From Taenia hydatigena (taxonomy: Eukaryota > Platyhelminthes > Cestoda > Cyclophyllidea > Taeniidae): a stretch of DNA of 64,000 bases. The notes under the pieces were generated by a model, which was given only the letters and a program-made list of their open reading frames with translations, ran no database searches and had not been told where the DNA came from. The translations under genes and the position numbers were made by a program. Location of the stretch: assembly GCA_036345935.2 (NCBI GenBank), contig JADWOT020000008.1, positions 13,017,733 through 13,081,732 on the forward strand. The letters are read 5' to 3'. This document shows, one piece after another, positions 34,965 to 48,000 of this stretch. Each line of letters opens with the position of its first letter. The stretch's first letter is position 1.

Positions 34965-35585
34965 TCAGGAGGTGGGTAAATCGTCGTAGCCCTTCAATTC
35001 ACCTTCATGAGCCCGAACGATGTTAATAGAGTGCAAATTTTCGAGGAATTTGTCGATCTCATAGTGACCAAACACAAGTTGAAGCAGCCTTCCGTGGTAT
35101 TAACTCATCCAACCGGTCGGTTGGAAGTCAGTATCTGGCCTGGTATCGCATTAAACACGGTTCAAAGATCTACAAAATCAGTTTCCAGCAAATCATTTAA
35201 AAGGCCGGCTAGGTACAGGATACATGTCCCTCTAAAGTGCTACGTTGGATATACGGTTGAAGTTATTTAAGAAAGTGTAATTTAATTTCTTCACTCTAAA
35301 ACTACTTACCTGTTTTGCATCGTATTTACCGCCCAACATTTGACATTCATGACTGCCTCTTAATAAAAAAGTGTTATTTAGAAAGAGAACGTTTAAATTG
35401 AACAAAAGTGAGAATTTTAAGCGAGTGTGGCCAGGGAAAGGATTCCGAGCAGTACTACTTTCATTGAAACTTCGAGTACAAGTATCGTCAGCTCCTTTCC
35501 TGCTTTCAAAACTATTTTAAGCGCTTTTCTTATCTACGTCACAGTCAAGTTCACATATTCATCAATAATAATCTTGTTATCAGGC
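34965..35585 (-). pseudogene. diverged PPP-family phosphatase relic with a surviving splice donor
   Basis: On the minus strand, fragments appear in PPP order. First comes DEYVNLTVT, a stop, then IRKALKIVLKAGKE and LEVSMKVVLLG (compare L-T-x-x-x-I-R-x-L...L-L-E-L-E-A-P). Next is FLLRGSHECQMLGGKYDAKQ, which ends on a CAG|GTAAGT donor at 35310. After a possible intron come FNAIPGQ, FGHYEIDKFLENL and NIVRAHEGELKGYDDL, with a stop at 34965. The GDxHG and GDYVDRG segments are lost, RGNHE reads RGSHE, and several stops interrupt the frame. It differs strongly from the PP1-like pseudogene next door, which runs the other way from 35908. This is an old paralogue. Confidence 0.7.
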
Positions 35586-35907
35586 AGGAATAAAACCTTT
35601 TTCATGCGTGTCGGTATCCTTCGGGTCCTCTGGGGAGAATTTGATCTCCATTCTCTTTCTCATGACGGGGTGTCGGTACTGGCCCTACTGCAAACACTTT
35701 CAGGTTCATGCGATCACGTGAACTGTACATGGAAAATTTGAAGTTCTTTCAATTTACTGTTTAGAACGGCATGATTTATGGAGACTTAAATTCTATTTTA
35801 ATCTCACTTACGACATTTATTTATTCTTCTATTCTTCCTCTCTGGTACTGGCAAGTTAAATGGCCGCTTGTACCAGTTAAAGGTATGAGCCTACTGTCGG
35901 CGTGATT

Positions 35908-36931
35908 AAATCAATTCGCCAACGCCAGCAGTGGAACGAACAAACGACTCAAGGCATAGCAGCAATGACGAGTCAACCTCAATGTTTAAGTGATGTGGTC
36001 CCTACAGAGGAATTGGATCGCCCACTGGATTCGCTAATCCACGAACTTCTCAGAGGCACAGACGATCGGGGCGAATATGTGGATGTGGGGCGAGAGCACA
36101 TAGAAGTAGTGTGTTCAAGTGTCGTGAGTAAATTTATGGGTGAACCGATGGTGCTGGACCTCGAGTGTCCCATCACCATTGTTGGTGAGAGGACAGGACC
36201 GGTCTTCCCTCCGAGCAGAAATACCCTTACTTTGGTGACGATGCTAATCGTGGTCCACAATCAGTTGAAATCACCACCCTCCTATTGGCCTACAAGTTGA
36301 GATACTTCCACAACATCTACTTGTTGCGAGGCCATCATGAATGCGAGAGGATGTGCAGAATATACGGCTTTGAAAAGGAAATCACGCAACGATACAATGA
36401 TTCCAATGCTCTTACTAACTTCATAAATGTTTTCAATCACATGCCAATTGCAGCGATTAAAGAGCAGGAGCTATTTCGCACACGTGGAGGCATTTCAAAG
36501 GTTCTCCTGGAACCCGATGCAACAGATCTTCGTGTAGCAATCAGCGAAATACGTAGACCCGTGGATGTACCCTCCAATGGGTTGATGTGTAGTCTTCTCT
36601 GGTCCGACCCAATACCGACGAGCGATCCCCACCGGTCGGTTGGGAAAGGAGTCCGAGGGGATGCAGCTACCGGTTTGGTTACGATGTGATGAACGCATTT
36701 CTCATCAAGTACTGCATCGTGAACATTATTCGAGCTCATCAATTTTTCCAGGATGGTGCCAAAGCTATCAATAAAAAGCTTGTTTTCGTTTTTCCTGCTC
36801 CAAACTATGTGAATAGGTTGGAAAATAAAGGAGTAGCCGCGAAATTAGATAAACCTGAAAAAGGTTTTAAAACAAAAGTCGAATTTTTTATATCAGCCGA
36901 CATAGACTACACGATACTATTCATGACGTAA
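35908..36931 (+). pseudogene. PP1-like phosphatase pseudogene, 5'-truncated copy (right arm)
   Basis: Frames 35902-36300, 36285-36689 and 36686-36931 match the pseudogene at 19716-20835, including both frameshifts and the lost metal ligands. They differ by a few residues (for example YFHN for YSHN). Homology starts sharply at AAATCAATTCGCC, so the N-terminal 45 or so codons of the left copy are absent. It is head-to-head with the older PPP relic at 34965-35585. The frame ends at a stop after YTILFMT. Confidence 0.85.
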
Positions 36932-37813
36932 TGAAATGGAATAAGCAACTTGGAATCGAAGGAGAGAATTCGAACATCATTGAAAGAACACAACGTTGGG
37001 CAACTTTAGGGTGTCGAATCTATCAAATACATGTGTGTGTGTGTGTGTGATCAACCGACATTGCTATTCTACACAACTTCATCGGTACAAGGGTAGAGGT
37101 CTGTCATCCGGTCGGAATTTACCAACGCATAAGCGATGTTCCTTTTCAACAGAATACATAAGACAATACCCTGTGCAACTTATTGTTTTCCAACCAGTCT
37201 CACTATCTTTAGGCTGAACGAGACAACCATCTATAGACCGTTGCTACTGTTTCCTGCTGCTGTAATATGAGTTGGAAAGATCTGATCAGCAAAAATTAAT
37301 CATAAACCACAACAAAGACATCTCTTTAATAAAAAATGGCCTCTGATTGTCTGTGAATAATCGAAAGTCAACTTCTCATTCATATATTATCCTAAGTTTT
37401 AATTTAGCAGTTCATAATATTTTAAAGGTTATCATAGCTACTGATTCTCCGAGCTTTGAAGGCTGCTTGCTGGTACAAACAGATTTGGCACCATTTTAAT
37501 CTCGTTGCAAATTTTTATGCATTGATATTATGCGTGCTGATTGTCTAGACTCTATCGCGTTCATCTCTTAGATAAGAAACGGGTGAGGACTGCAGGGCAG
37601 ATGTCCATGTGGATAGGTGAGGATTGATAAAAAAAGTATTTGCAAAAACAAGTCCCGGTTCGTATAAGCATAATTTATTATGAAGATGTGTTTTTCTACC
37701 TCTAGGACTGACAATTTAAACATTCAACAGTCAATGAAATAAATTTTAAATCCGATTGCTGGATGCGAAATCGCCTCACAGTTTTATCTTAGATTTGCTT
37801 AACAAAACTATCC

Positions 37814-37827
37814 TTTGGCGCGCCAAA
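37814..37827. promoter_or_regulatory. E2F-like palindrome, right-arm copy
   Basis: This is the same 14-bp TTTGGCGCGCCAAA as at 18824-18837. The bases just outside have changed between the arms, but the palindrome has not. No gene start is nearby. Confidence 0.25.
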
Positions 37828-38087
37828 TCTTCTCCTTACAAGTATTGGAACAAATTAATGTGAAATTTGGAAAGTTTGAGGGACTGTGAGAAATGTCGGA
37901 ACTCAATTTCGCCAATACCAAAGCACAACTTGCCGAAATTGAACCAAAACTCTCAACGATTACTCACCTGTTTCAGCCTTCACAAGTCTTCTATAGAATT
38001 ATTGTAGACCAAGAGATAAGGTAGATAATGCCTATAAGTAGCAGCTGAATTTTAACTCGGGTCGGGACGCTTGATGGAACATTTAGT

Positions 38088-38245
38088 TTGTTATGGCTGC
38101 CGGTTTCGGTTTCGGACATAGGTCGCGTGGGTTGGCCTCCGGGCCATGCCAGCAGCCCCATTCCGTCTATTGAATGTGTATATTCTGCCCTAGTATTATG
38201 CCTTCTTTTGCCTTCAAGGAAGTCTCGGGCCGCTAGGCTTAAAGC
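38088..38245 (+). repeat. dispersed repeat family, best-kept copy
   Basis: This is the partner of 18400-18565. It contains TTGGCCTCCGGGCCATGCC, TCTATTGAATGTGTATATTC, ATTATGCCTTCTTTTGCC and AAGGAAGTCTCGG in order. It serves as the reference for the diverged copies beside the assembly gap. Confidence 0.6.
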
Positions 38246-39058
38246 TTCTACGGATCGACGTGTTTCCGTAAGTGCTTAACAGACGAAATAGGATTAAGCC
38301 ATAGAGCAAAATTTGTACAACATGGATAATGTCGATAAAAAGAAGGAAACACTGAATGATATTGTATTAATTGCGATAAATTAAAGCTGGTTGTTTGTGA
38401 AAGCATTTCACTTGATTAATTTTAAATTTGTAATGTGGATACCGAAGGTAATGCTTAAAGTAACATGTTATAAGGCCACAATTTCACTTGCAACTCCTTA
38501 CCTTTTACAAAAACCGGCAAGGAAAAATTTTAACATTACAATTTGAAAAGTCCTTTTCTTTCAACTTAACAAGTTCAGACAAATTTGTTGACGATATTCC
38601 GGTATTTTAATAGCAGAATGCTTAAAACAAAAAACAGTCTTCATTGAAACTAAGTCCATTTTTACCAAACGATGATAGTGCGAATTTGAGACAGTAGCAC
38701 TCTGTTACAGCTGGGTTAGCTTGCGTGGCCACAAAGCAGATGCTAATGGCTGTCGGAAAATAGAAAAGCCTTTTGTGGCAGCAGCCCCTCCAGTGAACAA
38801 GAGGGCAGGAATCCCAATTAGTTGCCAATCCTAGATGACAGTGTTTTAAGGGCAGTGTTATTGAAAGACACCTAGGAATTCCAGTGCAGTAAATTTCCCA
38901 AATTGAACAAAATATCGTTAATACAAGTTAAAAGCTTTATGGATGAAAGACTTGATCTGCGCTTACACGAAACCTTTCCTTGAAACTAGTCTATATAATT
39001 TGCCAATAGTTGGTGAGGAATTTAGTTGAAGGCAAGAAACGTATCAAAAAAGATGAAC

Positions 39059-39340
39059 TTACTGAAACCTTTTTATTTGGCTCAAGTGTCCCCGAGGACC
39101 AATGGGTGTGTTTTTAAGGCCTGCATTGGAGGAAAGTGCCCCCTCGAATCTGACAAGTACCATTACAAACGGTGCAATCTGTAGGCACCAAAACGACGCA
39201 AGATTAATTCCCATCACCACTAATGATGGCCAATAATAGTGAAAAATTGCCTTGAAAGAGAGACTTCTAATCACCGAAAAATTGCGTGAAAAACGGAATA
39301 ATGGATGCACCTGCCAGCGCTTTGAGCGAATAATGATGTT
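39059..39340 (-). pseudogene. KCNMB-like second-exon relic, copy 4 of 4
   Basis: This is the right-arm copy of 17311-17592. It lies downstream of the functional second exon (42031-42420) on the same strand. It has two amino-acid changes relative to the left copies (SNAGLK and IGPRG). Confidence 0.35.
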
Positions 39341-40145
39341 CTGGTTGGTGGAAGACCGGGGATGTGATCACCGAATGAATACGTGGAAAAGAAACTTTAG
39401 CATAAGGGTGCGAGTATTACATTAGGGTAGTTGACTTCACTAATGTTTAACAAAGTTTTGCCAGTGAGACAAAAATATGTTTTGTGAATATGATTGGTAA
39501 ATTTACTACGCGAAGGCAAACACTAGTCATCATAGGGGTAAAAGGGTACATTTCTTGAATAAAAGAAAGGATGCCAATCTCTTCCATTCACTCATGCCTC
39601 CATAAGACAAAATGAAGTGTTCTGAGTGACAAGCAGGAGTGCTGAATGTGAGTTAAGGAAAATTCGAAGAACTGGCATCAGCGGCCATTTGCGCGGCTGC
39701 GGAGCTCAGGGAGTGCGGAGTGGCAGACTGAGGTGCGGTAGGGTGGTAGAAATCAGTGAAGCTAGCGCACCCATCAGGTCTGCCGGGTATTAGCCAACCC
39801 ATCAATTAAAAATGTAAAGGGTAGGTGAGCAAATTTGCGGTCTGCATACGTTAACTTTGATATATGGTTAGCATTAGATCATGCATAAATTTTTGCTTCC
39901 TTTGGCATGCTCAATGTGTCCGCATACTAACACGAGCACTCTCCAGCATCTTTCGGTTTAGTTGTTTAAACAGTTAATATTCGACCTCGCGTTAGATCCT
40001 GTCCAACTGTAATGAATTATTATTAACAATAGAAACCGAGGTGCCAATTGAACATGGCTGGTAAAATCGACAAATATGCTGCATTGGTAAGTGTAGAGGA
40101 TGCTTGATCCATTACTATGGGCCGCAGGCATTTCTTTAAGCCGCT

Positions 40146-40274
40146 TCAGCAACGGAAGAGATGGGCTCGCGGGTGTTTGGTCATGATTCGGGTGATGAAG
40201 TTTTTGGCAAGCAGCATACAGCGAACATCCTACGAGCTTATAACGTTGAGCGACACATTTCTCTACACTTTACT
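40146..40274 (+). pseudogene. PPP-family phosphatase relic, copy 4 of 4
   Basis: This is the right-arm copy of the fragment at 16377-16505, with the same FG...I.RA..V block. Confidence 0.35.
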
Positions 40275-40817
40275 GCATCGATGTGTACTACGATGTGGAG
40301 TTTATGATAAAATTTCGTAACAAAAAGAAAACAAATTGAATGAATGCATCTCAAATTACAAAGACGACCAGATACCGCTTTTGTTGATTTTAGTCGTCAG
40401 GGAGAGATTTGTGTAGAATGACCATTGCATCGTAAGTTCATTTTTTAGCCGCATCTTGTCAAACGCACTCCTAGTGATGTTGCATTCTAAAATGTAGTCC
40501 TGACACCAAAATGAGTTTATTTGCCTTCTTGTCAAATGAAATCATAAAGCGTCCAGAAATCGCGAAACTAAGCGTGCATTGGCAGTAGTGGTAGCGGGCA
40601 TACAGAATTGCAGCTACGACAATGTCAGGATAAATTACTACTAATTTTATGGTGTTATTTATAAATGAAATGTCAAGCAAACAAAGAACTCGGAAATTTT
40701 ATGTCTAGTGATATGGCAAATGACCTAAGTTCAAACGGTCAGCTTCTGCGAGTACTGGAATATCAAATAGATTCATTTTAATCCTGTGGAGAGAAACCAT
40801 CGGATCGCGTTGAATAA

Positions 40818-41078
40818 ATGCGAATTACGTGGGAAAATGACGAGCTGTGGAGAAAGGCCGAGATGGAGCACATGCGAGTGGTAACCAGTGGCAGTCACAC
40901 TAATGCTGGAAGGCTGAGGAAATTGTTGGGTCCGTCATGGTCCACTGCCATAGTTGCAATCGTTAAGGTAACTTTAATTCAACTCAAAAGCCAGCAAAAG
41001 ACGTTGGTGAAAACATCCGATTCTAAAAACCTTACGAAAAATTATCCCTCGCTAATGGTGGAGGAAGATTTGTTTTAA
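40818..41078 (+). CDS. unassigned 86-codon ORF / possible exon, copy 4 of 4
   Basis: Its translation is unchanged from the other three copies, although the right arm carries substitutions elsewhere. Over 86 codons this is weak evidence of constraint at best. Confidence 0.2.
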   Translation: MRITWENDELWRKAEMEHMRVVTSGSHTNAGRLRKLLGPSWSTAIVAIVKVTLIQLKSQQKTLVKTSDSKNLTKNYPSLMVEEDLF

Positions 41079-42030
41079 GAAGCACTTTGCATGTAAAATT
41101 TATGCTTGCCGTGAAATATTGGCAGGCGCCATTTTCCAAATTACTTCCTTTCTTAAAGTCTGGAGTTTGATGCCATTACTCCATCGCGCAGTAGAATTAC
41201 GTCACTAAGAATCGTTGCAATCAGAGCAGAACTGTCACTGCACCTGTCCACTCACTATTTTGCGACGTCAGATTTTGTACCCCATCTATAGCGATCGAGT
41301 GACGCCGAAGACATCATGGGCAGCCTCATCACAAACTAAGGAAGTACCAACGAAGCACTAGACAAACTTTTCGAAGATCAAGTAAAAAAAAGACTGCGAA
41401 GAACCTTACTGATAGAATGCGCAGACCAAAACAAACCATCGGGAGTGACCTAGTTGCTACAGCGAGATTATGTGATAGTGGGTGTTGAAGAACGTTGTAG
41501 TAGAAGAACCAAAAGCCGGTTATCCCTCCCCTTGTGGCTCTTCCAGTTGGTTAGTAGTAGTTACGTTCGAAGTAGAATACCGTGTAACACTATCAAGAGC
41601 CGCAAAGTTTTCATGAACAACAGAAGTGTTGAAGACAGTGATTAGCATACTAGTGGCCTTATGCTTGAGGTGGTACACAAATTTCACTACGGCCCAGAAT
41701 GCACTACTTCTGTCTCAATGCTGGGAGGGTCTATCTGACCTTATTGCGTCGATTCGATACGTTAATTTGTCAGTTATCCCGAGCACTAGGACACGATTTT
41801 TCAAAAACAACTTTAAAATAAGGCAAAAATGCAATAAATAGTAATGCAGTATTGTTTTGAAGAAGGCCATGCCAATGATAACTGAGTTATGAAATACTCG
41901 AGAATTGAAGAGAAAGGGGAAATAGATGAATGTACAGTAAATAATAACGAAGGTGAGAGGAGTAGATGTGAAGAGAATGTATTGCAATGGCAGAAAATTG
42001 AAAGTTCAGTGCGAAGTTAATAGACTCGAC

Positions 42031-45000
42031 CTAGAGATTAAAGGTGGCTGTGCCGTTGGTGGTGGTGGAGGTGACAGCGGCATATGGAGTGCGGGTTGGG
42101 TTGGAGGTATGGATGGCAGTATCGCTAGCGGAAGGCGTAGGGTCGGGGGTGGGTAAGCTTATAAAGGACTCAGACTCCCGCCAGACGCGACATCCGGTGA
42201 GACGCCAGCTGAGGAGGAGCAGAAGAGCACTGAGGAGAGCCGTGAACGCGGGCCACAGGAGGGCGTGCATGGTGGTGGAGAAGCTGAGCAGCTTGTTGAG
42301 AATCACCGCATCACCACGTAGGTAGCAAGGGAATGCGCGGGCATGGCTTAGACTCCAATTAAAGTTGCGAACCAGCATTGTATTCTTGTCCTTGCGCAGA
42401 TGACATGGTCGAATTGAGCACTATCAAGGCAAACCACCTTCATCGCACATTCCGCACTAGACTGATCAGGTCATTAACACAGCGTTCTATTTTATTGCTG
42501 CTGATGTATCAGCCTCTCCACTCTGGGCTGCCAGCGTCATGTGATAATTCAACTGACAACCCATTTCTGATCGTCAGTCCATTATTTGCACATTTAAACT
42601 GCCATGACTTGACAGTGGTGCATTTCCTCCTGTAGGAGAGAATGAGGATTCATAAAAAGTTATGGAAGACCACGTAGAACTTTTTGGTTCCCTGTGAGAT
42701 AGTCCAACAGTTCCACACTAGTAACTTGAATTTATTGCTTACCATACCTATGCTACTAACCTCTCAGTGTGCTCACATGTTCTGTCAACCATCCATGCCT
42801 AACGACGCCTTCACATATGAATAAAGTGCTAAGCTTTAGCAATTGTGAGTGGATCATCTCCTGTGCGATCGACTCTGTTTTTTTAACGTTTCCAAATCAG
42901 TAGGGTGGTTGGTTCATCTATTCCCTTTAGTATAGAGTAAGTGGTATCTGGCCAAATAAAGGCTAAATTGTTACATTTCACTGCATTTAAATAAAGGAAT
43001 AGTTTAAAATGTCTACAGGGCATTCGAAGAAGCCTGCAAACAATACAAGGCAAGCCACCTTGTCCATTCTATGTGCCAAGTTTTACTGGTGCCACGCTCT
43101 TCATTTAATCTGCAAATACACAAACCAAGTCGGATTTTGGGGAAAGGTATTCGTGTGTGAGATTGCCTTCTTTATGACTACGAATGGTCAAGAATGATGA
43201 ACGCAGTGCCTGGAGGCATTAATTCCTTTAGTTTAATTCATTTACTTTGGCACGAAAATTGCGATCATGTCAAATTCGCATACTGAACAGAAATGCGATG
43301 TGATATATTCTCTGCACAAATCTGGCTCATGTGAGACACGTTTTGTTAAATCTAAAGGGAAAATGCTCCCCCCGCCTTGGTTTTAAAGAGGTACATCCTT
43401 TTGAGCTGTTTAAAAAATAAGGAAGCAATAAGCTGCCAACTTCGAACCGGGGTGGAAGTGACGAATGATCTTAAACAGCTTTTGAAAAAACTTCACCACC
43501 CAACTCATGCTTTGGGTAATTCATAAAAAACGTAGGCGTTCCGCATGTGAGTTTACAATTCCCATTGTGCCGGAGAGGAACGCTTTAATCGTGTTGAAGT
43601 TTGCCTTTAACATTTGCTACTGTTGCTGGATCAAATGATGCTGCAGAAGTCACGATCTTCGTTTTGTGCTGATGGAGTGCATAGTAAGTGGATCCGCTGT
43701 GACAAAGGCCTCTACAGATTTTCTGTCAGAAATAAAGTCTAGTAGCCTTGGAAGACAATAAGGTGGCATTTCCAAATTCAAGTAAGATGAGAAGGGCTGC
43801 ACTTCAAATAAGCTAAAGAGATGGACTGACAGTCTCTTTTGTGGTTTAGGTCTCTATTCAGGCACGAAGTAGGTGGCATTTAGTAAGTTGCACACTATGA
43901 TCCACCGATTGCGGTAATCATTCACATTACACAGTCTGCACGAGGTTTTGGATTCGTCTTACAGAAAGATTGTGTTCGGTTTAAGTGAATTAACATAGAT
44001 GTGTGCGAATGGACGCAAGCGATGGTGCCAATCAAACCAAATGCGGTCAATGGTAATTGCCAGGTCATCTTAGGCGCTCCGGTCGTGCAGTACATATATT
44101 CCATCAAGGCGTATTTAAAATTTAGCGAATCGCCTAGTAAAATGGCTTATTGGACAGTCAGAAATAAGGTGTGCAAGTTGGCTGAATACAAGGTCATTTG
44201 TCGCGCTCTGGGAAACAGAATGGTCGTAACTGACGGCAAATCAAGCACTTAACATCAATAACAGGTGGCGTTTCTCTCAAAAATCCTTTGTCTTCCTGTC
44301 ACTATGCTGCTTTCTGCATCCTCAAGGAAAAATCAGATACACGAATGGTTCAAAATGTTTGGGTGAGTAACCTAGGCCGATTGTCAAGAAGAAGAATGCG
44401 TATAAGATTCAATTCTATGCCAACAAACCACTGTAGAGTGTGTCAACCCAAGAGAATGGCTGGCATTTCTCTTAGTCATAGTAACATGCAAGTAGTATGA
44501 CATGAGCGAGATTTAACGCGCGCAGAAAATAACATTATCTAAAATTAACAAGTCAAAATCTTCTGTAAAAAAGGTGATATCAAAAAGGAAGTAAAAGCAA
44601 TAAAGGTGAAGTTAAAACGCAAGAAAACAAAACACATCGGTCACAAAATCGTGATAAACAGAATAGAGTAGGAAAGTGGACGGTAGCACTCTGTTACAGC
44701 TGGTATCCTGGGGCTAATTGAGTGTGTGCATAGTTGGGAAAGCGACTAACAGATGCGCACGCTAAGTGGACAGTCAAGAGTGAAAACAACAAAACCAGAG
44801 TGAGCGCATAAAATGGCAGCATTGTTAAAGACCTTTAAAGTGCTAAAAACGTGCTGCTGAACTGCCGATGACAGTAGGCGACACGGATTGGTACGGATGT
44901 CGAATGCGAACCCATACTTGCAATGGAATGGCGTGTTGGCAAGTAAAGCCGTCCTGACCAAACAGGTGAAACGAAGAAAGCAATAAGCACTCCTCTTTGG

Positions 45001-48000
45001 GAGGAAACCACTGCAATCACAATGGTGGTAGTTTTTGTCATGGTGGGTGGGGAAGAACTTTCTAGCACACTTGCAAACACGAATGAGTGGGAGGTCGGTG
45101 GTGATAATGAATGCCATTTGACGTGTTTTCGCTTGAACAACTCAACTATGCAGTAATGCGGTTGCAATATTACGCTTCGGCGGTCAGCTCACCCATGTTG
45201 TTTTGTCGTCTGAGGTAAAGGAGGGTCAGCGTCGTGAGACAGAAAGGCCAGATATGGGAGGAGGAATTGTGCGAGTCGGATTCGAAACAAAGCCATTGCT
45301 AAGCGCTTATCAATGTCCATTTTATGATGCACTTGTGTGCTAGTCCAAGTTAGGACAGTTGGAGGGTGCCGAAAGTGATCACGTGAATGAAACAATGGAA
45401 CATGAATGCTGCAAGTAGGCAGTCGACTCGTGAAGGAAGTTGAATACAGGTGCCGAACTTGAGAGCACTGTCGCGAATGCTCAGCTTTGTGTGTTGGGAG
45501 GAGGGTAGGGAGTCTAGTCGCTGACCACATTTACCTTATAATGGCCAATGACAGTCTTAATTATTTCACCTATAACTTACGAGCATGGGGATGAGGAAGG
45601 CGAGAAGGAGGTTTACATTCAGCGTTGATGTCAACACCGATTGTTCTCTTAGCGAATAATTGTTCATGCACTTGCAACTACGTAGCGTTTACTAACACGA
45701 TGTGAAGTGATGTGTGATGAAGAAAGTGGAGGAAAGGGGGAAGGAATGTAAGGAGAGGTTTGGAGCGTTAGTCAGAAGGAATTATTTTGTTATGGTGCTC
45801 TCCCGTTTGTTTGCAGACATTGAGGTGACAATGGTAAGCCAATACGACGATGCTTGTTAATTAATCTGAAAGAGGCGATTTCAATTATACGCCCACTAAA
45901 TAAGTAAAGGGAGAAGTGAATGAATGAAGGAGGAAGTGAGTGATTACGATTTGGTGGTTGCGTGAAAAGACAGTGGGGTTATTCAAAGAGTCTCAGCGGT
46001 CCCTGTATTAATTATCGCTCATTTCTGTCCTATCAACGACGCAGCAATGCGTGACTCAACACAGGATAGCGATCATGAGGAATGAGGAGAAGGGTATCTC
46101 TGAGAGGCGCAGGACTATGTATGAGGATGATATTTGTAGAGCTGGTTGTGTGACTCCACAACGTCCACAGTCGCCGTGCTGTTATGCCAAAACAATGTCC
46201 CATTCGTTGCCCCTTCCTCACTTCTGTTAATAACCAGTTATCGTTGACACGACGGTGGGAAGCCAACTCAACATCACCACCTTGTTTGGTTCGTTGCATT
46301 ACAGTGGAAATATGTTACGGATAATTGCACACCCACTGTGAGCGAAGTGCCTTGAACGCACCTTGGATCAGCAAATTAAGCCCATTTGCACACCTCTTTC
46401 GCCATTTTAATGTGACTTGCTCCCAAATCCCTTGCCTCGGTGCAAACCTTCATGAAGCATTGAAGTAATCATCGAATTCACTTCACCAATTGCCAGGAAT
46501 GATGCTATTGCAAGGGGGTAAGGCATTCGTCGAAGCTAACGTAGTCCCCACCCTATGTTGCATTGCAGGGTCTGCTGTGCGCTGTTTCGGTCAGTCAGAC
46601 TCCCTTGATTCCACTTAGTAGAGAGAAGGCAAGGCGATGCTGGGATGAATGGAGGTTAGCGATCCCGCGTTGATTTGAGTGAAATCCAGAACGCTTGTCA
46701 CCATAGGAACTGAGGTCACTCTCATTAGTTCGCAAGACGTGAGCTCACACAAATGAACCAGTCTGAAGACTACTGCTGTCGAGTAGTCAGACTTTGGTGA
46801 GAAGACGAATCGGTGTTCACAGATGGATACATATGGCACTGATGAGGTGCTGCCCTCTGCCGGAGTGGAGCAGGGTGATGGTAGTGTTTTGTAAAATGAC
46901 AACGACTGAGTCAACTTTGCTCGTTCCCACTGTTGATGCCATTCTTAAATGAGTCGAAGGCGAATGCACATGCAGAATCTTGAGTCCTTTGAATGTGTCG
47001 TCCTTGGGGCGTATATCATTGATGCTGTGTGTGTGCAAATTGCTTGTTTGTTAGTTTTTTCAGGTCTCGAAGTCAGATGAACCTGCAATTGCCTGACCGG
47101 ATTCTGCGAAGTCACTTCAGTCATCGCGTGGAGGACTTCTATGCCGGGTTGGAATGTTGATGCTACCTCCTTAAATCAGCACTCCATGAAACCGTTGCAT
47201 GTGAGAAGGCGTGAGAAGGCCAAACTGCAGGCACTCAAATGAATGGGCTAGTCTAATATAGCTTGCATATGGATAAGCATTGAGGCATTAGTGATGTCAG
47301 AAAAATGAAGGCGAGTGAATGCGAATCGATGCAGCATGTTGTCTCAATTGACAAGAATATGTGGAATCACTGGATCACTAGTATAATCAGAACCGAGTTT
47401 GTTGCAAATAGGGGTAGAGGTTGGACCAACGAATCTTCCTTCTGTGAATGATGTGCATGCAAGTCTCCTTTTAAATAAATTCACAAAATGTCGGTTATCA
47501 CTCCTCTACCTCTAAGACAGCGTTCTTTGCTTTTTCCAGAAGCTCTAGTGGTCGCGGTGGGACCTAATGCATTGCACCAGTCATCAGGAGTGATGCTTTT
47601 ACGGGACGAAAAGGCTGAAGTAATGCATGAGCAGTGCTTGTGCGGCGAAACAGATACAGAGTGTTTGCAATGCGTTTTTATTAGTAGCGAAAATTTACGC
47701 GATAAAGGCAACGTTTGGTAGACCATTTCTAGACACAAAGAGAGAGGAGTAGTTTTGAAGAGATGGTGGGGAAGACTAGAGAAGTGCGGAATTCGGTACC
47801 GAATTTCCGGTAATGACTCTAAAATGCTGTCTTACTGGAACTGCATGCTTCGCATTAATTTGTAGGCATTGCAGTCAGGTCGTGTTCCACGGATTGGATT
47901 GAGTGGTGGAAGCGACAATGTTGAAGTCATCGACATAATCAGTTGGGCTTGTTTTGCTTAGCACTCTAACAGTCGGAAGCAGAAACGCTAATTCTAGGAG

